This document shows positions 47,646 through 59,928 of a DNA stretch of 64,000 nucleotides, piece by piece. Positions within the stretch are counted from its first letter, which is position 1. Each line of letters opens with the position of its first letter. The notes under the pieces were generated by a model that was given only the letters and a program-made list of their open reading frames with translations, was not told the origin of the DNA and ran no database searches. This DNA is from Metaphire vulgaris (taxonomy: Eukaryota > Annelida > Clitellata > Crassiclitellata > Megascolecidae), in NCBI GenBank assembly GCA_018105865.1, contig CM030832.1, positions 18,425,519 to 18,489,518 of the forward strand, read 5' to 3'. Position numbers and translations under genes: made by a program.

Positions 47646-48865
47646 ACTGCTGTTAAACAGTTATGAGATTGGACGGGTGTCGAACCGTTGTTGTTACTGA
47701 GACGGCGTTTATTATCCGCTTCGCATTAGGCAAATGGCTTAAGTTGGTTAACTATGTATTGGATGATATATTAGGCACGTAATCTACTAACCCCAAATCA
47801 TCGAACATCTGTCAGTTTTAGGATCCAGAGAAAGTAATTCGTGACGACTGTTTCCTCGAATTCGAGAAACAAGACACGGCCGAGGAGTCAGCACGCATGC
47901 GCAGAGCAATAAACGCCGAGAATAACTTTTGCTGGGCATTGTGCGTCCGCCGAATGCACACGTCGCCACAAGCGTCGACAGAGACGAACATGAATCCAGA
48001 GTCGGTTGCAAAACGACACTGACTTCTATAGCCTACTGGTAATGTCTTCGGCGCTACTAAAAATCGCACCTGCTTCTAGAAGTCTTATGAGGATTGATAA
48101 CCTGATTCAGAGCTTGGCAGAAGCCCCCCTCCACCCCATTCCACCCCATGCGCAGCATAGAACAATACCTAGCATGTTATCAAATGTCAATCTTTATCAG
48201 TGGGCAAATTTGGCTTAAGATGCTTAGCCATACGAAGCAGTCAGCCTTACCAACGTAAGCTCTCTGCCGAGAATGCTATCCGTTGAGGTACTGGCACGAC
48301 AGCTTTGCACATCGCAATTAATAAGCACGAATTATTCCATTAATTCCAAGCGATCAAAGCTTAAACTGCAAAAGATAGAAAATCCATTTACCTTTCTCAG
48401 GTATTTACATATCCACCAGTTTTTTTTCTCTCTCTCTTTCTCTCTGTACCCTTCTCTCTTCTTTTCACAGATTCGCAGATTCTTTACGATTTGACCTCTT
48501 CTACCTAAGCACCTAATGAGGCCGTCCAATCGACTGATTCATTGATAAATACCAGCATCAAAGCAGGCGCCGAATGACGCTGTAATCAAAAACGATGTCT
48601 TTCGGTCTGCCATTCTGCGACGAAATAACTCCTCGATTCGTATTCTTCGACCGCTTTTACCTTCACGAAGATAATTCATTAACGCCCAGACGCCGCCATG
48701 ACAGAAAACATCATGTGGCTTCTCCTTCAGAACCACTCCCTTGCAGTAATTACCCGTTAGGATATGCTAAGCGTACGAACGATGATAAAGTGATATCTAT
48801 GTTTGACGTTTTACAGGTAAACGGAAATCGAAGACGGTTCACAGTCTAATAATTCGACGATTTTT

Positions 48866-48935
48866 CTCTTCCTCTTCCTCTTCTTCTTCTTCTTCTTCTT
48901 TATCATCTTTCTTTTCTTTTTTTTTTTTTTTTTTT

Positions 48936-48966
<31 letters not shown>

Positions 48967-48985
48967 TTCTTATTCTTCTTCCTCT
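48866..48985. repeat. (CTT)n with poly-T
   Basis: cttctt blocks flank a run of about 20 T bases near 48918-48937. Confidence 0.95.
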
Positions 48986-49724
48986 TCTGTCTTAACTCTT
49001 ACCGAGAATTGTCAAGTGGTTTCTCTCCATTCATCTTTTTCATTTATCAACATATAATTGCTGAGTCGACTGTCAATCCGGGTCTAGTCTTTTTAGGTTT
49101 CCAACGTCTAATGAAGCTAAGTTGAGTAAGAACCAAGTAAGAACATTTCCTCCGTCTGATGTAAAATTCGAACCCATAATGAGATTGACCCAGACCAACG
49201 CACAAGCCATAACCTAACGTATCTGCTGAAATCCTAAAATACCACAGTTCAGGTGCATTTGGCACATGCTTGCAAACTTGCGTATAAAGTACAATTAAAA
49301 CCATAATACTTAACGTGCACGACGTTGCAGTCAATTGCCCGAAATGCTTCGCTTGCGTCTATCGAATTTCTTGACGCACGCGCTAATCGTCGGCACTGTT
49401 TATCCAGAGTTTCAGAATGCGGGTCTTATTCCCTACACTTAGCCTACACATTGGAACATCCGTTCAGACCAAACACGGGACTTGGGCGGGGGCGGGGTCG
49501 GAGAGTCATTTCCCAGCGTATTGAGTAGCTTTGGAATTAGGTTAACACCGAATCTGGAGCAATTTACGGATATTCTATGACGACAACGACGGCTTGCTAT
49601 CTCCGTAGCAAGCCCCCTCCCGCGAGTAATTTTTTTCATCGTATTTGTGCAAATCTCAAAACCAGTCTAAATCCGACTAAGAAGTCCGGTCTACTGTACC
49701 CCTCGTGGCTTCGCTAATGTCGCT

Positions 49725-49725
<1 letters not shown>

Positions 49726-49760
<35 letters not shown>

Positions 49761-49804
49761 AACACGCGCACGCAAACACACACGCACGCACGCACATACA
49801 CACA
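49726..49804. repeat. (CA)n microsatellite with GCA variants
   Basis: A pure CA run to about 49756, then cgca and aaca variants. Confidence 0.95.
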
Positions 49805-50439
49805 GAGACAGAATTAACATTAGCGGGTAGCAATAGGCTACTGGTTGCGTCATCACAATAGGCAAATGGCAGCGTTTCGGTCTAAGTGACTGATTACTGA
49901 AAGTCAGTGGGAGAGAACGCGGTCAATCGGCATTCATTAGTTTCCAGTCTATAAGTGTGTCCGTTGGAAAAGGAAATGACTCAAGACCGGTTGTTGTACA
50001 GTTGTACTGGCTCTCACACAGACAGATACTTCTCTTCACTAACACTCTGCTTAGTTCTGAAGGCAGCGATTTTGGCTTAATTTAGGCTGGAGTTCTTACG
50101 TTGATGTGCCTCTTGTTATTGAAACCCATTTTCTTCAGTGCATTCAGCACTCCTTATGCTAGTGCAGTTATGTCATATTGTTATATAAACGCCGTCTCAG
50201 TAACAACAACGGCTCGACATATTATGTCACATTAGTATTAGAGGTTATTATTCAGATATCCTGGGCTAGTGTAGCTTACAAGAATGACTTCTGTGATAAA
50301 GAAACAGTTCGTGAGGTCAGTCTTCGATGCCACTTATTGGATAGAATCTAGAAAATCTGCGTCTGTGGAGATTCTGTCTAATGTATTGCAAAATGCAACG
50401 CCATCCCTCTCATTTGCAGGGCAGTATATTGTTTATTGG

Positions 50440-50950
50440 CAATGATGGGAAACTAGTTAACTAATTAGTTACTAACTAAAAGCTTAACTAATTTGTTAGT
50501 TATCTTCATAGTTTAATTATATATAAATAGTTTAGTTAAAATGCTAGTTTAACTGAAAATTTTTAGTAAATAACTAAATAGGCTAGTTAAACAAAAACTT
50601 TTTAGTTGGTGTCCCGAATCTATTCCATTCTGAGTCATTTTCCAAACAAACTTGAAAAACTTGTGTTCCTGCAGTCTAGACTAAGACTTCAATATTAAAT
50701 AGACAATAATTAATGATTTCAATGGTTCATTGACTTATATGTTCATGTTGTGAGCATCGTCTATGTTTTCATGAATACAAACCTGATACATAGGAAATAG
50801 CTGTAAAATTAGTTGCAAATAGATTAACTATATTTTTTAGTTTAGTTAACTATTTTAGAAAGTTAGTTTGTAACTAAAAGTTTAACTACTTATTTCTAGT
50901 TTAGATTTAGTTATAGTTTAACTAATGTTTTAGTTAGTTGCCCATCACTG
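50440..50950 (+). mobile_element. Palindrome-rich hAT MITE, family M copy 2
   Basis: It starts caatgatgggaaactagt and ends tagttgcccatcactg. The flanks tttattgg and tctattga match at 6 of 8. It aligns over its whole 511 bp with 14162-14699 in the same orientation, apart from small indels. Confidence 0.88.
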
Positions 50951-50958
50951 TCTATTGA

Positions 50959-52433
50959 CAGAAAAGTCTTATCCCCCACAGAGCTTATAATCTATGACAT
51001 GCACTAATTTAACATTATTTGTTGCTGAATAGAGTATAGGCCTACCTGCAAGTCTTCAGTCAGAATATTGTTTGGTTTCGCTCGCAAAGTTTGTTGTTGA
51101 AAATATTAATCCTTATGCAAAAAAATGAGCGAGCTGCTTATTTAGAGAATATAGATGTGTGTGTGTGTGTGTGTCATGGACTGTGTACTTCTTAGCCGGG
51201 TATACTTTAAGAAACGCAGATAAAGTCTTTGCAGCCAGAAGCTGGATAAACTTCGGCATGTAGCTACATTGGCTGTGGGATGAAGGCATAAGACCGTAGA
51301 GCAGTTGAGGTTCAATGAATCTCTTGAACAAAGACTAGACAGACATGGTTTTCTGATCTGTGAATTTATAAACAAAAGTGTCAAATAGTGTTGGATTAAG
51401 AATTAGATTCCATCAACTGATATTAGAACCTAACAGAGACATATTAACTCAAACCCATTTTGACGTTATTGAAAGAAAATTCATCTCAATTAGAACAGCT
51501 GAGCCATTGGTAAGCTTGTGTCTGCTTATCAGTTTTGTTGCATGTAACTCTAGGTTCGTTTCTCTCTGGCTTTCGCTAGATTCAGCCTCGTTTCATATTC
51601 AATCTGGGGTTCGTGATGTAGTTCTTATGCACTGAGCCAAGTCCTCGTGAGACCTCGAAATGGACAATTTCCGGTTGCGGCCGTCGTGTGTGCGTCTGGT
51701 CCAGAGCGTAGTTTCCCTTAATCCCCCAAATTCAAATATTTCTGCGCCAACAACTTCACGCGTTGTCGATCGTTTCGGACGGAATTTATGTAGCTCATAT
51801 TCTGCAGGATGCATGGGCGAGCGGAGGATGATGTTGGGCGATATAGCCTCAAGGGCTGCCTCGGAGAAGAGGCCGGCGACGGCGGAGCACCTTTCAGCCG
51901 CCGGACGACCGCTGAATCTACGACCGGTCGGCGGTGGCGACGGTGACTAGCAAACCAGAACTGGACAATAATGAATGCCAATTGGACGAAGGACGAAAAG
52001 AAGAAGCAGAAGAAGGAGAAGGAGGAGGAGGGAGACAGTCGTCGCAATCTATTTGCTCTGGTCACTGCCGTTCGTCGTGACGGATGAGACAATAAAACGT
52101 CTCGCCGGGTGCTGCAGGCATTCGCCGAACATGTTTAGCTGGCTGCTGCTGCTGCTGCTGCTGCTATAGTTTTGGCAAATCACTTCTGTCTGGATCACGG
52201 TGCGCGGAACTGGTTAAGATTGGGCGGAGACGAAGTAGGAAAGCGCTCTTCAGTTGTTTGGTTGACAAACAATAATTTGCAACGGCTGCCGTTGCAATGG
52301 TCAAGGAGCTCTTCAGCGAAACTCTACAGGCACAATGAGCATCCGAGCATCTTGTGTTCTGACGCGGCGGAAACTAGTTGCCTATCGAGTGGCTTTCTGT
52401 CGCTGCATGACAATTTCTATGTAAACACGTGAG

Positions 52434-52437
<4 letters not shown>
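50959..52437. other. Unassigned DNA, GC-rich in part
   Basis: Contains a short GT run (51156-51173) and a GC-richer part (51660-52110, with ggcggtggcgacgg and gaggaggagg). A (CTG)n run is at 52143-52165. A 96-codon frame at 51660 and an 86-codon frame at 52172 have no recognised domain. The second stays open into gtgagt at 52430, a possible splice donor. Confidence 0.4.

Positions 52438-52505
<68 letters not shown>
52438..52505. repeat. (TA)n microsatellite
   Basis: A pure AT dinucleotide run. Confidence 0.97.
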
Positions 52506-52507
<2 letters not shown>

Positions 52508-54800
52508 CCTATATAATAGTATGTGCACATGGTTGCAGACGAACAGTTTTCGTATAGGTCAGAATAACATGTAGGCCTAACATGATAAAATATATTTATT
52601 AATTTCAGATATCGAAAAATTAAATATTGTGAATATTTGTAAATATTAAAATTTGTGCAGAACATACACCGTAAACAGTTAATTTGTCTATTGCAAACTG
52701 ACGTCGCTCTAAAGAAAACTGTTTCAAAATTTGGCAGAGGAAGTTATTCCAAAATTCAACTTTATGGAGGCTACTGTCTTGTAGCCCCAACCACATCCTG
52801 GTCTGCTTTGAATCGTGTATCCGAATCCAGAGTTATGCTAGAATCAGACGAAAAGACACAGGGAAAACTTAAATTCTGGGAGATCGAGCAGTGGAGATTG
52901 AGCTGCAGTTTCCAATCTAAATGCATAATAGTTTCTGAATTGACAAAAGACCCAAATCACAGATCGTGCCAGATTCGCAAATCATAATTTTTAACCTGTT
53001 ATCCTAAATTGTATGGAAAATCGATTCACTAAATAATGAAATACAAAGTTGTGATTTAACATTATAACCACAAGTAAAGCTGACATCAATGGAATTCTTT
53101 TGATTTGTATCGACGATAAAATGATTTCGATTGAGTTGTGGAAACTGTGAAGCATTTGATAATATTAACTGTAGGCAGTACTGAAAATCAGCCGGTGCGC
53201 GGCGGAGCTGAGCTCCGGCACCTTTTTGGGCCATACAATTTCGTTTCCCATAATTTTTCAATATTTGTTCCAATATTGCATAAAAGCACCGTGTACTTGC
53301 AAAACTATATATTATTATATTAAACTAAGATTTAAACAGCGCTATAGAAATTTAACTGATGGCTACCCATAGTTCGTTATTTCCTTTAAAAACTTCCGGT
53401 ATAGTTGTGGAATTATATGTGAACATTTGTTGAATACAATTTTTGAATTTTCTAAAAACATCCCATTGTTATCGGTTTTCGTAATTACTAATTAACGCTG
53501 CTTTAGATATTATTCAGATTTAACGAGAGTGCGCGTACAAAGGTATGCCACTGCTATACTTAACACACCTCAGCGCCAAGAGAGCTCCTGCGCCTTTTTT
53601 CACAGACTTTCAGCTCTGATTGTAGGGCATGTAGACGTATTGCTATATTTCTATTTTAATCATGCAGTGACGTTCTAGAAGTTTCAGTTCGTCAGTCATT
53701 GTTAGCGAAATGACTCTTAGTAGATGATTTTTAAAAGACAAAGTGATGCATATTTAAAGCATTTAGTGACATTCTTGAGGCTGTTTCGTTGCTACTTGGC
53801 AAGATGCAGGGCTTGGATTAACATATCTGCAGTCGTTTTTCGAAAGATTTCTCCTCTTATTTTCCGAAATCTCTGCTCCTAATTGTTCCTGTTGATGCGA
53901 GCGAAATTGCTTTTCTTATTGGATGATTAAGTATCCGAGGACGTGCGGTGAAAGAATACTTTGCGATTATTCTTCTAAAATGTCCTTCTCTTTCGTCGAC
54001 GTCGTCGATTTTTCTCCTATTGTTGCATCTGAACCCGAAAATGATTTGAACGGCGCTAATTCTGCTCAACCGAAAGAGGAATCTTCGTGACAGTTCGTGC
54101 GAACGCTCTCAAAATCGATTTCAAAGAACTTTTTCATACAGAGAACAGTCTTATCTGAAGGCGTCAGTTTCACGAATGCCTTGCTGCTGCCGTTCCGTTA
54201 AGTATAGTTATCTGGACGCCATTGCGCAATGTCGTTTTTATTTCCATTCAGTGATGTGGAGACGAGTGTCCTATCTCTTCAGATGCCTTTCATATCTATC
54301 CTTTACTGAAAACTTAATTAGCTAAACGCCGTCCGTCGCAGAATAATTGTCAGCTGCTCTTCGATCGACTGATCTGCTAAGTTACTGTCTACTGTTCGTA
54401 GGGACCGTTTGGTTTTTTCGCTGCGCATTCTGTCGCTGAAAGATCATAACAGTCACGAAATACTAAGACTGGACAAACCATACGCAAACGCGAAATGGCC
54501 AGCAGCAGAATAGGGAGAATGAGGAAGGAGAGGCAGAGAATGGCAGACGAAGAGGGAGACGACGGGTCATCGGAAGAGACAGAACGAGCTGTGTCATTGT
54601 TCTATTGCAGCGACGAAATGCAATTACACGCGTTTCATTGTAGCCTAATGCGCTTACAAAACATTGCTCAGAATCAGAGATGAGTATTATTGCGCTAAGT
54701 CTGACTCAATAATCCTATAACACCATGGTGACTTTGCACAGTTGTACATGCAGTACACACAATGTATAATTACATACTCCATGCAGACGTGCAAAAACAT
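52506..54800. other. Unassigned DNA
   Basis: About 2.3 kb. Two loosely similar direct segments, gagctccggcaccttttt (53209) and gagctcctgcgcctttttt (53581), hint at a repeat, but no ends could be fixed. The 110-codon frame at 52655 has no recognised domain. Confidence 0.45.
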
Positions 54801-54808
54801 ATTGTATG

Positions 54809-54980
54809 CAGGTGCGATTTGTGACCTGGAGCAGTGGGGAGGGGGATATGTCGAGCTTGGTGGGTATGTAGTTGTTGGGAAGTGTAGCAGTGGGGATGTA
54901 GTGGTGGGGGATGTAGCAGTAGGGGGATGCAGTTGGGCAGTGGGGGGGATCTCATATTCAGCCCTACAAATCGCGCCCTG
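54809..54980. mobile_element. hAT MITE, family I, 172 bp
   Basis: The left end caggtgcgatttgt and the inverse of the right end, cagggcgcgatttgt, are flanked by a perfect TSD, attgtatg (54801-54808 and 54981-54988). The interior is a loose repeat of gtagtggtggggatgtagc-like words. Confidence 0.9.
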
Positions 54981-54988
54981 ATTGTATG

Positions 54989-55497
54989 TTTGAATGTTAT
55001 ATGTTATGCTATGTTATACCTATTATATATTGCACGTAGTGCATTTCTCCAGCATTGAAACACTGGTTACGACAATTGCTCAACGCAAATAAGGATACGA
55101 ATGAAGCGCTTTTTGATCTAGCAGATGACAATCAATAGGCGACAACAGCGATGCACAATCATGGGCGCAAACACGACCCATGTCCTCATGTCTTGACATG
55201 AGTATTTTTGGGAGAGGTCATGTCCTTATGGCTGCAGACTTGGGTGTTTTCTGGCTATAAAACTGATGCAATTATATCAGAGTCCCAGGGTAGGAAAATT
55301 AGGACATGACCATATTTCTGAATAGTCAGAATAGGTTTACATCACTGTGAGTAAGCGTAACTATTTTATCTAAATTAATCAGCATCGGAATGAGTTGTGC
55401 AATTAAAAATAGAATTAACAATGACGAGAAGTGTGTTATGAACTTTTACCGTTTTACGAAAGGGCTTAACAAAAAATTGATTGTTCTGTTTAGAATG
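54989..55497. other. Unassigned DNA around a dispersed repeat
   Basis: Contains the repeat at 55160-55264, otherwise nothing identified. Confidence 0.45.
55160..55264 (+). repeat. Dispersed repeat, pair of 37357-37462
   Basis: Reads catgggcgcaaacacg, then catgtcctcatgtc, then catgtccttatggctg, then tgggtgttttctggctataa. It aligns with the inverse of 37357-37462. Confidence 0.7.
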
Positions 55498-55505
55498 TCT
55501 CAGTG

Positions 55506-55798
55506 CAGGCACGTCAGGGCGAATTTTTAGCAGGGGTGCATTTCTTCTGGAGCGTAGCTAAAAAGTCATAATTTATCATAAAAAACTGATAAGAAAAAAG
55601 GTCATCACCCTTCCTTTTATCCTTTATCTTCTTTTCAAAAATCCTGACAAGCAAAACAAGATCATCAACCTTCCTTATCGTGTCTTCAAAAATCTTGATA
55701 AGCAAAATGCAGCCTCATCTTCCAGGGGGTGCAGTGCTCCCTCTAATTTTTTTCAGGGGGTGAACTGCACCACTGCACCCTCACTTCCTACGGGCCTG
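55506..55798 (+). mobile_element. hAT MITE, family H
   Basis: The left end caggcacgtcaggg and the inverse of the right end, caggcccgtaggaa, are flanked by a perfect TSD, tctcagtg (55498-55505 and 55799-55806). The 293-bp interior has three successive forms of the shared motif (about 55585, 55644 and 55690). A fragment related to its right part, aagcaaaatgcagcc...ccctctaatttt, recurs at 58850-58895. Confidence 0.92.
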
Positions 55799-55806
55799 TC
55801 TCAGTG

Positions 55807-56735
55807 GTACTTTATGGTCTAAAATATAGTAGAACTGCATTCTTCTTTTAGTTTTGACTAAAGTGACTATAGCGTAATTTCAACTAAGCTGTTTCCATGT
55901 AAATTACAGATAAACCAAGCAAATCTAGATTCCTTTTTGATTACAGCAGATGAGTATACAGCGTACCTTCCAAGTCCTTTCTATGGAATATCTCCCTAAG
56001 ACAACTTATCTTCTTAAATATCTTTAGGATGTTAACAGTTTTCTGCGCTGACAGCAAACGTTTAGGTCGTCCAAATTTTTGCAAACAAGTTATCAATATT
56101 TTGCCAGACGCCAGAATAAGAATCCAATTGTTCCAATACAAATCTGTTGGCGAAGCCTTAGATGGCAGTCCAACTAACGACGTCCGAAGCTAATTTTGTA
56201 GTCGAGTCAATGTCGCTGCAATTCGCCAGAGGCCGCCGCTTCTTGTACGGAACTTGTCCGTGGAACATTTATAGATTGTGATTTTAAAAGATATAAATTA
56301 TTATTTAGACTACGGACACATACGAATTCGACTGAATTTCATTGCTGCTTCGTCGAAAGTGCAGACGGAAATTCGCAGCAATTATTATTTTTATAAAAGA
56401 AATTCCGTTTTACAAGGTAACATGTTCGGTGGAAGCGGCGTGCATGGTGTATAGTTTTACAGTGAGCTTTGGATTGCTTGAACTATGTCAATTTAAGTAT
56501 GAAAATTACGGTAGACAATTATTTTCATTTTGCAGAACGCAGTCTGCAATTATTACAGACACAGCAATCGCTATTAATATCTTATTATATAATTCTCGAT
56601 GTCCGTCCGTCTGTCCGACGGCAACACGGCGGGTATTGCAAGACGCTGTTGTCATTGACAACCAAATATTGTTTAATCAAAACTGTATTATTATCAACGG
56701 AGCGTTTAACATAAAAGCGTCTTAATTGCAGCTTA
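55807..56735. other. Unassigned DNA
   Basis: AT-rich. A 127-codon frame at 56342 has no recognised domain. Confidence 0.45.
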
Positions 56736-57345
56736 AACCCCGTCCCCTCCCTCACCTAAGATTTAACAATCGCCCACGCCCTAACCCATTCCCACCCAGG
56801 CCCCAAATTCTCCTTCCCTTTCCCCATCCCCTTACCTCTCCCCATCTCTATCCCAATTGACCTGACCCCAATCCATTTGTTGGCCCCAATTTTTAATTTT
56901 CTTCCTCTCTCCATTGTTTTCGGTTCTCCCCATCCCTCTCCCAATCGCCTTTAGCCCCAACCCATTTTTGTTCCCCTTCCCTCCCCTCATCCCCTTCCTC
57001 TCCCCATCTCTCTCTCCCAATCGCCCAGGCCCCAACCCATATCCGCCCCACCCTGCCCGACAGGCCCCAAACCCCATTCACTTCTCTCTCCTCACCCCTC
57101 TCCCAACCCCCGTATCTCTCTCTATCCATCTCCCAATCGCATTGGGCCCCAACTCATCACTGTTTCCGCTCTACCCCACCGGCCCAATCCACGTTCCCAA
57201 ACCTCGGCCACAAACCCCGTTCCCAAACCTACACAACGCTGCTCCTAAAAACCCTGTTGATACAACCCACCTTTCTCCTCCCAAACCTCTCTTCTCCCGG
57301 TACCCTGCCCCCGATTATTCTATATATATATTTATTCCTTCCTAA
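56736..57345. repeat. C-rich degenerate minisatellite
   Basis: The word cccaatcgc followed by a ggccccaacccat-like phrase recurs near 56767, 56852, 56940, 57016 and 57133, at spacings of about 76-117 bp, with cccc, ctctcc and tccc filler. The plus strand is strongly pyrimidine-biased. The long frames on both strands are repeat translations. Confidence 0.75.
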
Positions 57346-57672
57346 CCTCAATACCTATTTTTATATTTAACCCTCAAGTGGGGATTAAATTTTCAGACGT
57401 CGTCACCGAAACTGGGGATTTAGTTTTTGGAAAAGCGTTCTTCAGAAATGATTGCTGTAACGTTTTAAATTTGCTATATCTCAGGCTATATAGGAGCTAA
57501 AAAGATGAGGTTTGCACCATTGTTTAGATTGCTTATTCCTCTTTCTAACCGTCCGTGTCAAAACAAACAATTTGGGGTAGTAGAGTACACTTTACGGCCT
57601 AAAATATCTATCCTTTCCCCCCAAAACAATTTTGAAGCCCTTTAGCAAAATATTTTCAGCTGGTAACCCCAC
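57346..57672. other. Unassigned DNA with a segment repeated beyond the next hAT
   Basis: The part at 57466-57580 (gctatatctcaggctatata, then gatgaggttt, then ccattgtttag) recurs as a diverged direct repeat at 59125-59235, on the other side of the family R hAT. Confidence 0.6.
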
Positions 57673-57680
57673 CTTGGTCA

Positions 57681-58938
57681 CAGAGGCGGCGGAAGACAAT
57701 AAAAAGTACCCCGGCCCGTTTACTATATAACGGCAGCGGTCGTTGAGGGTCGAGGTGCCTAACTAACTAAGACAGTAGATAGCCAAAATGCATTTTCAAT
57801 TGTGATTTATAACAAAAGAAACGTTTTAATGAGGTTTTTATCAACGAAAGGTAATACAAAAATCGTGAATACGGGTCAATGAATGGACAGAAAAACATGG
57901 AAAGAGTCAGGCCATTCAGATGTGTTGAAGGTGTGATTGAAAGCACAGGCAGTCAGCAAGAAGATATAAAATCAAGAATAAGGCTCCATACAATAGGATT
58001 GGGAAGGATGAAAGTATGGCGAAAAACAACTCATGGAGTCCAAATAAATCTTATGGGGTGACCATGTCTAGTGTTGAGATTTATATGATTATAGTTTTTC
58101 GTAGCATAGTCCTAGTCCTACATTCATCACTATGGAATAATTTGTGCAGATGTTGTATCTGAAGTACTTACAGTTTGTTCAGGGTCTTCGACATTCAGTT
58201 TACGACGTTTAACAACAAACTTGTCCATTGTGTCGATGGCGAAGCGCTGTTGTCTGTTGAACGATTGAATCAATCATTGAAGTCGTTAGATTGCTTGCTC
58301 CGCAATTTATGCAAACACGGTGAAGCTCTAACTGATCACTTTCGATCGGGACCAAAATCCGACTACCATCTCTCGGTGAAACACTCTAACGCCCTCTACT
58401 GCTTCCCTGGTCCTCTGCTGCCCTTCGTATTTTTCGCCCACCGTCTCCTTACTTGGTTCGTCAAAGGGTCTTCCGCCGTCTTTTAATCTAATGTTAACTT
58501 ATAGACGTACGTTACTGCTGCGTTTGACACCTCGGGTTAAAGGTGAATATGACCCCTGCCTGATCTTATCTGATCTTTCTACTATGAAGCCTTATTGGGC
58601 AGTGCATTCCTCCTCCCGCGACAGCAGCTGTGTAATCTAATAAGATTATGACTGCCGTGTTTGACGCCTTCTGGTTAAATGAGATTATGACATGCCTATC
58701 TGATCTTATCTGATCTTGCAACTCTAAAGTCCCTATTCGGCAGAACATTCGCCCTCCAGCGAGAGCGGCTTTTTTCGAAATTCAAAGTGAAAATTTAACC
58801 AAACAATTTAAAGAATCGCAATTCTTCAGTTCTTACTTCTTGAAAAGCAAAATGCAGCCCGACCTATGGCGGGGCGGGTGCACCCTCTAATTTTACCCCG
58901 GCCTGGGCCGACGGGGCCGATAGTGTGCGCCGCCTATG
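57681..58938. mobile_element. hAT element, family R
   Basis: The left end cagaggcggcggaag and the inverse of the right end, cataggcggcgcacac, are flanked by a perfect TSD, cttggtca (57673-57680 and 58939-58946). Both ends carry ccccggcc words. The 1,258 bp include a possible LINE scrap at 57879-58061 and a diverged two-copy tandem repeat of about 131 bp starting at 58519 and 58650. No transposase is recognisable. Confidence 0.88.
57879..58061 (+). pseudogene. Possible LINE scrap
   Basis: The frame reads VIESTGSQQEDIKSRIRLH and then GLGRMKVWRKTTHGVQINLM. This resembles the segment between the reverse transcriptase palm and C-terminus of LINEs (a D-I-K-x-R-I signature followed by W). The match is short and could be chance. 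Confidence 0.35.
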
Positions 58939-58946
58939 CTTGGTCA

Positions 58947-59828
58947 GCGGCAAAGTTCTAAAGAGATGTCAGAGGAACAAAATAAACCAAAAAGTTTGAA
59001 AATCGGTTGACATTTGGCAAAGATCTATCAATTCTTTTTGATGACCACAATGTTTGAACACAAGTATTATCGCTGAATTCTCCCTAAGAAAGTTTTGAAT
59101 TCTGAGAAAGTTTCCAAATTTTTTGAATTTGCTATATCTCAGGCTATATAAAAGATAAGACGATGAGGTTTATCACCATTGTTTAGCTTTTTATTCAATT
59201 CTTTCTAACGATCCGTGTAAAACAAAAAGTCCAGCGTTCACAAGGTTTGCGACAATCAAGTGAGAACGAGCTGTTGCTCGGAACTTGAAAAAGCAGCACA
59301 GCAAGCAAGAGAATGAAGCACTGCATGTTATTTCGATACTGCCAAATCATTACATTTCACGTTGACTATCAAGTTTCAGAAAATTCATGCGAATGGGCGT
59401 TAACTCGGTTGAAGGAAAATGTTCAGTGGCGAGTTTATGGGACAATTAATTGTGCAAAATGTTATTGCATTTGCGCAAAATCGGTAGTAAAACAGCCATT
59501 TTCCCCGTCATTTTTGACGGGTAAGCATTAATATTTCTAAATAATTACTGATTAATCTGTGGCGTCTTGTATTCGCCGTAAGCCAAGAAAAACATCCGAT
59601 TGAAAAGAATTTTCCTACAGTTTCTTGCTGACAAAGCGCCAGTTGTTTCTAGCAAGAGAGCGATGACTTCTGATTCAACGGATGTCAAGTGATTTAGAGA
59701 AACTTTGCGGCCGTTGCACAATTTCTTCATCTATTTTGCCACTCTTCCTGCCTATTTCCATACATAGACCGCCTAAAGCTAAATATACCTATACATTAAT
59801 TTAATATATATATACATTAATATACTAT
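58947..59828. other. Unassigned DNA
   Basis: Holds the second copy of the direct repeat (59125-59235). Nothing else identified. Confidence 0.45.
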
Positions 59829-59852
59829 ATATATATATACTGTATATATATA

Positions 59853-59926
<74 letters not shown>
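59829..59926. repeat. (TA)n microsatellite with TACTGTA interruptions
   Basis: An AT dinucleotide run of about 70 bp preceded by actgtatata units. Confidence 0.96.

Positions 59927-59928
<2 letters not shown>

Larger units (their letters stand above)
47104..50431. other. Unassigned DNA with CT-rich and CA microsatellites
   Basis: Apart from the listed microsatellites I see no gene or closed element. Frames of 60-95 codons here lack family signatures. Confidence 0.45.

Noticed and set aside
53160..53620. A TIR element between the two gagctccggcacc-like segments
   Set aside because: The similar segments are direct, not inverted, and no TSD could be found.
56832..57345. ORFs of 78-143 codons in C-rich DNA
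   Set aside because: They are proline- or glycine-rich translations of a degenerate minisatellite on both strands.
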